64,000 nucleotides of DNA from an uncultured Caulobacter sp. Lineage in GTDB: Bacteria > Pseudomonadota > Alphaproteobacteria > Caulobacterales > Caulobacteraceae. Positions within the stretch are counted from its first letter, which is position 1, and every line of letters begins with the position of its first letter. Positions 59,148 through 64,000 of this stretch are shown one piece after another. The stretch is from positions 1-64,000 of the forward strand of contig NZ_CAMQSF010000012.1 in assembly GCF_947036865.1 (NCBI RefSeq), read 5' to 3'. The notes below the pieces were generated by a model. The model saw only the letters and a list, made by a program, of their open reading frames with translations, did not search any database and had not been told where the DNA came from. A program made the translations under genes and the position numbers.

Positions 59148-60857
59148 GCGCGCCCACTGCTCGAGAACGACCGCCTCGATGATCTCGCGGTATGGCCCCT
59201 TCCAGATCAGGGTTTCAACCGTGAGCAGCTCGTCGAGAGCGGTCGGGTCGAGCAGCCCGGCCTCGACCAGGCAGCCGTCGAGCAGCAACTCGCGAAGCGC
59301 TGTGAGGTCCTCGGCGATCGCGCGGCCATAGTGGCGTCCAAGGTCGCCCTTCGACCGCCGCGCGCGGACCTCCGGCGCCAGGCGCTCCCGGAAGGCCTCG
59401 CGCGCCATGGCTCGGTCGTCGCCTCCGTGGGTCAGGGCCGTGACCGAAAGCGCGAGGCAGGTCTCCATGACCGGCTGGGCGAGCAGCGGATGAACAAGGT
59501 CGAGGACTTGTCCCCGCAGCGTGCGCCCCGACACCAGCACCTGCAGGGCCAGGTGGCGCACCTGCCGGCGCTTGGCCGGCGCCACGCCGTCGAGGTCGAG
59601 GAGCCAGCCATGAAGGGCGGGCGCTCTCTGCCGCGAGGCCAGATGGCGCGGCGGAGACGGCTCGGACCGCACCGCCCATCCGAACCGCGCGGCCTGCGCC
59701 TGTCGCCAGATTGACCAGACCGATCCATGGACGCGGCGCGCCACCGACAGCGACGGCGCGAGCCCCGCCGACCAGAACGGCCGCCGCCAGTAGGCGTCGG
59801 CGGCGACCAGCGCCCCGCCCCCGGACATGAAGACCGTATCGCCCGCCAGGCCGGTGAACAGTTGCGCCGCCCCGAGCGTTCGGGCGCGTTCGGCGATGTC
59901 GCGATCATAGTGGGCGTCGGCATTGGCGCCGCTGGGCCGGATCGCCTTGGCGGTCCGCGACAGGGTCGCAAGGTCGAGGCCGGCTCCGGATTTCGGCGCC
60001 TCGGTGAGCGCGAGGCCCAGCTGGCGGGCCGTGGCGCGGGCATAGCGCCGCTCGTCGGCGGCGGGATCCTCGACGAAGTAGTGCAGCCACTGGGCGACAT
60101 GGATTTCCGGCCGGGCGGCCAGGGCGCTGGCCACGATCGAGGAGTCGAGGCCGCCGGACACCTCGGCCATGAGCGGCGGGCCGCGGCGCGCCAGACTGGC
60201 GACCGCTCTGTCGACCGCTTCGACCAGTCCCCGGCGGGCCTCAGGACTGTCGGGTCGGGCTTCTCGCGCGAAGGCGCCGGGGCTCCAGGCCATGACCTCG
60301 CCAGAGCCGTCGAGCCAGCGCAAGGCGCCTGGTGTGGCGGCGTCGACGCCGCGCAGGGGGCAGCGTCCGGCGAGCGCCAGGCGATCGGCCAGCGCCGCGC
60401 CCAGCAGGGACCAGTCGACGGCGAGGTCGTGCGGCGGGGCGGCCTCCAGCAGGGCGTCGAGGTCCGATGCGACGACGGTTAGCGCGCCGCATCGCCAGGC
60501 CAGCGCCTCCAGGCCGCCGGACGGGTCGCGAAAGAACGCCCTGGCCGGGCCAGCCTGGTCGCGGAAGACGGCGACATAACGCCCCCAGGTTTCGCGCCCG
60601 AGCGCGCGCGCGCAATCGAGCGGATCGGCCCGCCAGGCCTCTTGGATTGATCCAAACACCTGGCCGACGACCACACCGCCCTCGTCGGGCGAGAGCCACA
60701 GAGATGGCGGCCCCAGGCTCGAGCGCCAGGCTTCGAAACCAGGCCGGACGGCGGCAAGCTCAAGGCCGAGCCGCCTCAGAGCCGCCTGGGCGCACTGGAG
60801 CGGAGCGCGGGCGGCCTGGTCGTCCGGTCGCCAGGTGAGAATCGCGTAGTCGCCCAT
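59079..60857 (-). CDS. Lasso peptide macrocyclase C (asparagine synthetase-like)
   Basis: ATP-dependent enzyme that adenylates the side-chain carboxylate at core position 8 and closes the ring on the N-terminus. 592 residues from ATG 60857, which starts one base after the B stop; the track's 60908 start would overlap B. The N-terminal glutaminase-like half lacks the catalytic Cys at position 2 (MGDYAIL), as expected for lasso C proteins. The PP-loop 'PLMAEVSGGLDSSIVASALAA' lies at about 235-255, and 'QLFTGLAGDTVFMSGGGALVAADAYWR' is the second conserved block. Encoded with B and the two precursors. Confidence 0.92.
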   Translation of the reverse strand: MGDYAILTWRPDDQAARAPLQCAQAALRRLGLELAAVRPGFEAWRSSLGPPSLWLSPDEGGVVVGQVFGSIQEAWRADPLDCARALGRETWGRYVAVFRDQAGPARAFFRDPSGGLEALAWRCGALTVVASDLDALLEAAPPHDLAVDWSLLGAALADRLALAGRCPLRGVDAATPGALRWLDGSGEVMAWSPGAFAREARPDSPEARRGLVEAVDRAVASLARRGPPLMAEVSGGLDSSIVASALAARPEIHVAQWLHYFVEDPAADERRYARATARQLGLALTEAPKSGAGLDLATLSRTAKAIRPSGANADAHYDRDIAERARTLGAAQLFTGLAGDTVFMSGGGALVAADAYWRRPFWSAGLAPSLSVARRVHGSVWSIWRQAQAARFGWAVRSEPSPPRHLASRQRAPALHGWLLDLDGVAPAKRRQVRHLALQVLVSGRTLRGQVLDLVHPLLAQPVMETCLALSVTALTHGGDDRAMAREAFRERLAPEVRARRSKGDLGRHYGRAIAEDLTALRELLLDGCLVEAGLLDPTALDELLTVETLIWKGPYREIIEAVVLEQWARSWTRRLAGLGPRPSPERLVEEV

Positions 60858-60858
60858 G

Positions 60859-61509
60859 TCAGACGGCCAGAATCGGCGTGAACGGCAGGACATGGTCGAG
60901 CCGGTCATCGAGCACGGTCTCTCCCGCCTGCAGCCAGCAATGGGCCTCGAAGGGCCAGGTCTGAACCCCGAACACCCACGTGGCGTCCAGCCCGCGCCGG
61001 CGCAGGAAGGTCAGCAGAAAGAACGAGCGATAGAGGCAGACCCCCTGACACGGAGCCCAGGGCAGGAGATGTCGGAAGATGGCGACCTCGTCGGCGAGTC
61101 GCGCTGGCGCCGGCGCCTCCACATGACGGCGCGTTTGGGCGGCATGGGCGATCAGACGCCCGAACGAGCGGCCATGATAGCGGACCAGCATGGTTGTCCA
61201 GGCGCCGGCGCCCGCCATCCAGTCGGCGCCGCGGATCGATGACGCCGGATGGTCGATCAGATCGGCGCGTGGCGACGGCGGAAGGGGCGCGGCGACCGAC
61301 CGTCCCGCGCCAGCCAGACCCAGCGCGGCGGCCTCCCTGGCGACGGCGTCGTCGAGCACTTCGACTGGGCCTGTAGCCGGTTGGAAGAACAGCTCCGCGG
61401 CGTCAGGCAGGCAGAGATACTCTCCAAGGCCAGCGTCGAGCAGAACGACATCGCGGCCCAGCCGCGCGAGATGGACGTCGGGGCGCAGTCGCATGGGGTC
61501 TCCGGACAT
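60859..61509 (-). CDS. Lasso peptide maturation protein B (fused RRE and leader protease)
   Basis: 216 residues; ATG 61494 (MRLRPDV) with GGAG in front is an alternative start. The N-terminal PqqD-like RiPP recognition element ('RLRPDVHLARLGRDVVLLDAGLGEYLCLPDAAELFF', about 6-42) should bind the leader. The C-terminal transglutaminase-like cysteine protease has Cys in 'APCQGVCLYRSFFLLTFLRRRGLDATWVFGVQ', His in 'FEAHCWLQ' and Asp in 'ETVLDDRLDHV', which would form the triad cleaving after the leader's Thr-x. B1 and B2 parts are fused, as usual in proteobacteria. It lies 81 bases after the second precursor. Confidence 0.92.
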   Translation of the reverse strand: MSGDPMRLRPDVHLARLGRDVVLLDAGLGEYLCLPDAAELFFQPATGPVEVLDDAVAREAAALGLAGAGRSVAAPLPPSPRADLIDHPASSIRGADWMAGAGAWTTMLVRYHGRSFGRLIAHAAQTRRHVEAPAPARLADEVAIFRHLLPWAPCQGVCLYRSFFLLTFLRRRGLDATWVFGVQTWPFEAHCWLQAGETVLDDRLDHVLPFTPILAV

Positions 61510-61590
61510 GAGCGCGATGGGGTCGGACGCGCCTGAGCGGGTGAAGGTCTGGCGGGGCCAGGCGACGGCGTGACCGCCGCCCGGCGAATG

Positions 61591-61707
61591 TCAGCCTTGC
61601 GGGACCATCGGCTGCAGCTGGAAGTCCAGCCCGATGTCGCCGCCGCCGCGGGTCAGGCGCTTGGCCTTGCCCAGTCTGACGATGCGGGGAGTCTGGATCG
61701 CCTTCAT
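61591..61707 (-). CDS. Lasso peptide precursor A2
   Basis: 38 codons, absent from the ORF track. ATG 61707 is preceded by AGGAGG at 5-base spacing; stop TGA 61591-61593. The leader of 20 residues ends 'RLGKAKRLTR', with the conserved Thr at -2. The predicted core is GGGDIGLDFQLQPMVPQG: Gly1, Asp8 (8-residue ring) and a 10-residue tail. It shares the leader motif R-(I/L)-V-R-L-G-x-A-K-R-L-T with A1 and the core pattern G-x-G-x-(I/V)-G-(L/F)-(D/E). An Asp at position 4 is too close for a usual ring. I do not recognise the core among named lasso peptides I remember. Confidence 0.9.
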   Translation of the reverse strand: MKAIQTPRIVRLGKAKRLTRGGGDIGLDFQLQPMVPQG

Positions 61708-61920
61708 GGCGTCCTCCTACGATGGCCGATCGGGGACCGGCGGTTGGTGGTGCGCGCGGCGTGATCTCGAAAGGCCATCTTCGCGACGCGACTGATGTCG
61801 ATCGCGGGCGCTCATCCGCGCCGCCTTGCGGCCAGGGCGTCGCCGGGCCTCAGGAAGCGGATGGCGCTCGCGGGCGACGAAGCCTCGTCTGGCGCTTCGC
61901 GGACACGTCACACGGCGCTG

Positions 61921-61946
61921 GCGGGCCGTCCGGGCCGACGGCCCGC
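61921..61946 (-). terminator. Hairpin just downstream of precursor A1
   Basis: GCGGGCCGTC-CGGGCC-GACGGCCCGC: 10-bp perfect stem with a 6-base loop, 6 bases past the A1 stop, with no T-run. It is more likely an attenuator or 3' mRNA stabiliser that gives extra precursor over B and C than a full terminator. The rest of the 213-base gap to A2 holds no lasso-type frame. Confidence 0.65.
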
Positions 61947-61952
61947 GAAGCT

Positions 61953-62069
61953 TCAGCCGGCGTCGCGGCCGGGCTTCAGGTTGATCTCGAAGCCGACGGT
62001 GCCTTCGCCCTGCGTCAGGCGCTTGGCGTCGCCCAGGCGGACGAGGCGGAACTTGCGGGTCTTGGTCAT
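61953..62069 (-). CDS. Lasso peptide precursor A1
   Basis: 38 codons, absent from the ORF track. ATG 62069 is preceded by AAGGAG at 6-base spacing; stop TGA 61953-61955. The leader of 20 residues ends 'RLGDAKRLTQ', with Thr at -2. The predicted core is GEGTVGFEINLKPGRDAG: Gly1 with Glu8 gives an 8-residue ring, then a 10-residue tail. First structural gene after gntR on the - strand; A2, B and C follow. It has a Glu ring closer and a charged tail, where A2 has Asp and a Gln-rich tail. Confidence 0.9.
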   Translation of the reverse strand: MTKTRKFRLVRLGDAKRLTQGEGTVGFEINLKPGRDAG

Positions 62070-62143
62070 GACGAACTCCTTGGGGTTGGGATGGCCGCAC
62101 CATCGCGGCCCTTCATCAAGGGCGCCGCCCGATCTGCATTGGC

Positions 62144-62176
62144 AGTATATTGCAGCTATAACGACGCTATATTTGC
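62144..62176 (-). promoter_or_regulatory. AT-rich promoter/operator candidate of the lasso precursor operon
   Basis: Overlapping the gntR 3' end, the - strand has a good -10 (TATACT, 62149-62144), 75 bases before the A1 start. Next to it are TATATTGC (62146-62153, + strand), the near-palindrome TATAACGACGCTATA and TATATTTGCG. TATATTGC recurs in the gntR upstream region at 62905. These are plausible sites for the GntR protein. Confidence 0.5.
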
Positions 62177-62776
62177 GTGGGCGCGCATGGCGCGCACCAG
62201 GTCTGCGGCCCGCAACCGGCGCGCCTCGTGGAGGTCGCCAAGGGTCGTGGCCAGTCGCGTTCGATCACCCAGGCTTTCTTCCACGGCGTCGAGTTCATCC
62301 TCGACGGAGAAGACCTTGCCCTCGATCCTCACGGAGGGCGCAAGGCGTTCGCCGACCTGGCGATAGGCGTCGAACAGGGCGCGGTTGCCAGCGCGGGCGA
62401 CGATCCAGTCGAGCACCTGGCCGAGCCGGGCGGCCGGAGGCGTCGGCTCGTCGGGTTCTGGCGGCGGCTCGGCGCCGTCTGCAATCAGCGCCTCGGCGAG
62501 ATAGAGTCGGCGAAGGCCATAGAGCTCGACGAGGTCCGAGACATCGAAGCGCGGGGCGAAGTAGCCGCGTCCGCGTCTGTCCTCGATCAGCCGTTCTCCG
62601 GCCAGCCGCGACAGCGCCTCACGCACAGGCGTGGCGCTGAGGCCAAGGTCGTGGGCCAGTTCGGTGATGGTCAGGGGCTCGCCGGAAACCAGGCGGCCGC
62701 TTCTCAGCTGGCTGCGAAGCGCTTCGACGGCCACACTGAACGGGTCTCTTGGCTTGCCGGGGGCGTCGATCCTCAC
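62156..62776 (-). CDS. GntR-family regulator of the lasso locus
   Basis: 206 residues. The N-terminal winged HTH 'DPFSVAVEALRSQLRSGRLVSGEPLTITELAHDLGLSATPVREALSRLAGERLIEDRRGRGYFAPRF' (about 11-76) is of GntR type. A short C-terminal domain (about 80-206) is all-helical and not the full FadR length. It lies 86 bases upstream of precursor A1 on the same strand, with shared AT-rich motifs around both its own start region and A1. It probably represses itself and the precursor operon; the effector is unknown. Confidence 0.85.
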   Translation of the reverse strand: MRIDAPGKPRDPFSVAVEALRSQLRSGRLVSGEPLTITELAHDLGLSATPVREALSRLAGERLIEDRRGRGYFAPRFDVSDLVELYGLRRLYLAEALIADGAEPPPEPDEPTPPAARLGQVLDWIVARAGNRALFDAYRQVGERLAPSVRIEGKVFSVEDELDAVEESLGDRTRLATTLGDLHEARRLRAADLVRAMRAHANIASL

Positions 62777-63094
62777 GCAGACCTCCAGACCAGGAGACCG
62801 AACGCCAGGTTACGCCACGACTCTCCAACGATACGCAAAATAGTTTTTACGCTCTATCTTTGCAACCACAAGTATTTAAGACGGCCTATTCATTTTGATG
62901 CCAATATATTGCGTGAACGCGCAGATATTCTGCGCTTGATCTTTTCCACAACCTTAACTACGTGACGAACATCCGTCGCCCCGACCCCCGCCGCCATGAC
63001 GCCGCGGTTCTGTGGAGACGGCCCGCCGGTTACGGCTTCCGCTACAGCATCAGCCCCTGTTACACCTAGGGTAGTTCCGGCATGCGTGGTTTGG
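62777..63094. promoter_or_regulatory. AT-rich divergent region between gntR and the XRE-type gene
   Basis: 318 bp without a gene, clearly more AT-rich than its surroundings. It carries TATATTGC at 62905-62912, the same octamer as before precursor A1, and an inverted GCGCAGATATTCTGCGC at 62919-62935 (GCGCAGA/TCTGCGC arms with ATT between), a second operator-like dyad. These could serve GntR and the XRE-type regulator respectively. Confidence 0.5.
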
Positions 63095-63673
63095 ATGAGG
63101 GCTAAGGACTCCGAGGACAAGAAGCGCTCGAAGCTCCTCTCGCGCGCCCTGCGGGCGGTGCGCGCGATCCGCAAGGTGAAGCCGCACGACCTTGCCAAGG
63201 CCCTGGGCCTGTCGCTGCGCGGCTACCAGAACTTCGAGGCCGGCGGCGGTCAGCTCAACATCGAGCACGTGATGGCGTTCTCGCGCGCCATGGACTGCGA
63301 CCCGATCGGCGTCCTGGCGGCGGTGCAGATCGGCAAGCCCGAGTTCGCCGCCTGGGTCGCCCAGAACAAGGCGATGATCGCGTTCATGATCACCCTTCAG
63401 GAGTTCGCCGAGGAGACGGGCGGAGCGATGGCGCGCCTTGAGACCACCACCTGGGTCTCGGCCTACCGGGAGATGTTCAGGGACCTCTCCGAAAAGGCGC
63501 TCGCGGCGCAGGCGCGCGACGAGGCCTGGCTCAGCGAAAACGCCGCCCGGCTCGGCCTCGGCGCGGCGCCGACGGCGAGCCCGACGGCGACGGGCGCTCC
63601 CCGCGCGGACGTCGAGGCGAGCGACGCGCCTGGAGACGCCCACAAGCCGGGCGGCGAGGCCGACGGCTCATAG
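63095..63673 (+). CDS. XRE-like helix-turn-helix regulator of the ICE
   Basis: 192 residues from ATG 63095 (MRAKDSEDKKRSKLLSRALRAVRAIRKVKPHDLAKALGLSLRGYQNFEAGGGQLNIEHVMAFSRAMDCDPIGVL..). The track's 62996 start adds 33 residues of low-complexity sequence. The HTH spans about 14-75. The Ala/Pro/Thr-rich C-terminal tail from about 155 is probably disordered. It overlaps the relaxase 3' end by six bases tail to tail. Probably an ICE backbone regulator rather than a lasso gene. Confidence 0.75.
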   Translation: MRAKDSEDKKRSKLLSRALRAVRAIRKVKPHDLAKALGLSLRGYQNFEAGGGQLNIEHVMAFSRAMDCDPIGVLAAVQIGKPEFAAWVAQNKAMIAFMITLQEFAEETGGAMARLETTTWVSAYREMFRDLSEKALAAQARDEAWLSENAARLGLGAAPTASPTATGAPRADVEASDAPGDAHKPGGEADGS

Positions 63674-64000
63674 CGCCCGTCCTCTGGCGCGCCCAAGCGA
63701 CCAGGCCATCCCCCCCGGCTGGAGCACCCCGCTAACCGACCGGCCGCGATGGGCCTCAAGCGCTGGTCGCCAGGGCGCCAGCCGAAAGCCAAGGCCGTCG
63801 TCGAGGACCGCGAACCGGCCGGACGCAAGGTCAAGGCGGCTCTGGTAGACGCCCGAGACAGCCTCGCCGACGCCGAGCGCTCGCGCCGGACGACCGGTCT
63901 GGGCGGCCAGCCGCGCGGCCGCGGCCTGAAGGTCGCGCGCCTGCAGCGTCGCCAGAAGTCCGGGCGCGGCGACGAGCCGCCCATCACGCACCGAGGCCAG
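63668..64000 (-). CDS. VirD2/DUF3363-type relaxase, C-terminal part (runs off right edge)
   Basis: Only about 110 C-terminal residues lie in the window: '..GEAVSGVYQSRLDLASGRFAVLDDGLGFRLAPWRPALEAHRGRSVSGVLQPGGMAWSLGRARGRAL'. This is the conserved end of DUF3363 in conjugative relaxases that go with TraG/Trb systems (family pattern V-x-G-x-Y-x-x-R-x-x-L-A-S-G-R-F-A-x-(I/L)-D-D-G-L-G-F-x-L-V/A-P-W). The nickase domain would be to the right, outside. It shows that the element continues past 64 kb and that the lasso locus lies inside it. Confidence 0.8.
   Translation of the reverse strand: MASVRDGRLVAAPGLLATLQARDLQAAAARLAAQTGRPARALGVGEAVSGVYQSRLDLASGRFAVLDDGLGFRLAPWRPALEAHRGRSVSGVLQPGGMAWSLGRARGRAL

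Noticed and set aside
59079-60857. Reading the C gene as a housekeeping asparagine synthetase
   Set aside because: There is no Cys at position 2 for glutaminase activity, and it is coupled to a lasso B gene and two precursors.
61717-61815. Short - strand frame MSARDRHQSRRED.. between the two lasso precursors, as a third precursor
   Set aside because: It lacks the RLGxAKRLTx leader motif, a Thr at -2 before Gly, and an acidic residue at ring position 8 or 9; it is Arg-rich as expected of a shadow frame.
1-64000. CRISPR arrays, rRNA genes, complete insertion sequences
   Set aside because: I saw no regularly spaced direct repeats, no rRNA-like sequence and no transposase gene; the repeats at 7.9 and 16 kb are too short to call an IS.

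Overview
The window looks like a chromosomal segment of an alphaproteobacterium, most probably Caulobacter or a close relative. The GC content and codon use are high-GC. The left flank carries housekeeping genes (dnaX, nudC, amn, a DAACS transporter, phhA with a divergent Lrp-type regulator) and a DUF6491 exported protein. The lasso-peptide layout on the right is the one known from caulobacters and sphingomonads. Species identity is inference; no rRNA or other phylogenetic marker was available.

Layout. (1) 1-7.8 kb: core genes. (2) 7.9-16.2 kb: a small accessory block of regulators and enzymes (DHFR-like reductase, ArsR/SRPBCC pair, TetR, cytochrome c, GNAT, two Tat-exported proteins sharing one domain, LysR, NmrA-like and DUF1772 proteins). 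It contains several gene remnants and has matching short repeats at both ends. (3) From about 16.28 kb to beyond the right edge: an integrative conjugative element (ICE). Its left end is marked by the 3' half of a tRNA-Arg(ACG) gene next to a tyrosine integrase. It then carries an excisionase-like/PIN pair, a recombinase-ParB-RepB-like operon, a secreted S1/P1 nuclease, and a complete traG-copG-trbBCDEJKLFGI mating-pair operon followed by a LysR regulator. At the far right edge the C-terminus of a VirD2/DUF3363-type relaxase runs off the window.

Cargo. Between the trb operon and the relaxase lie two kinds of cargo. The first is a defence-like island (37.8-51.2 kb): a fused MNT-HEPN protein, a proteasome-like Ntn-hydrolase candidate, a Vsr/cytosine methyltransferase pair divergent from a GHKL (MORC-like) ATPase with an unrecognised partner, a gene broken by an amber codon, and a second module of ribbon-helix-helix protein, cytosine methyltransferase, McrB-like AAA protein, DUF2357/PD-(D/E)XK protein and Vsr. 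The second is a complete lasso peptide locus (52-62.8 kb): ECF sigma factor, FecR-type anti-sigma factor, TonB-dependent receptor and lasso isopeptidase on the + strand, converging on C (cyclase), B (RRE plus protease) and two 38-residue precursor genes on the - strand, with a GntR regulator upstream. The two precursor genes were too short for the ORF track. I read them directly from the sequence; both give an 18-residue core with Gly1 and an acidic residue at position 8.

How the parts work together. The integrase and trb/relaxase genes would move the element; the ParB/recombinase genes and the R-M-like modules would help maintain it. The lasso locus follows the transporter-less scheme: precursor, maturation by B and C, then uptake through the TonB receptor under sigma/FecR control and opening by the isopeptidase. 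The strongest points for follow-up are the two lasso precursors carried by an ICE, and the Ntn-hydrolase and GHKL genes of the defence island.
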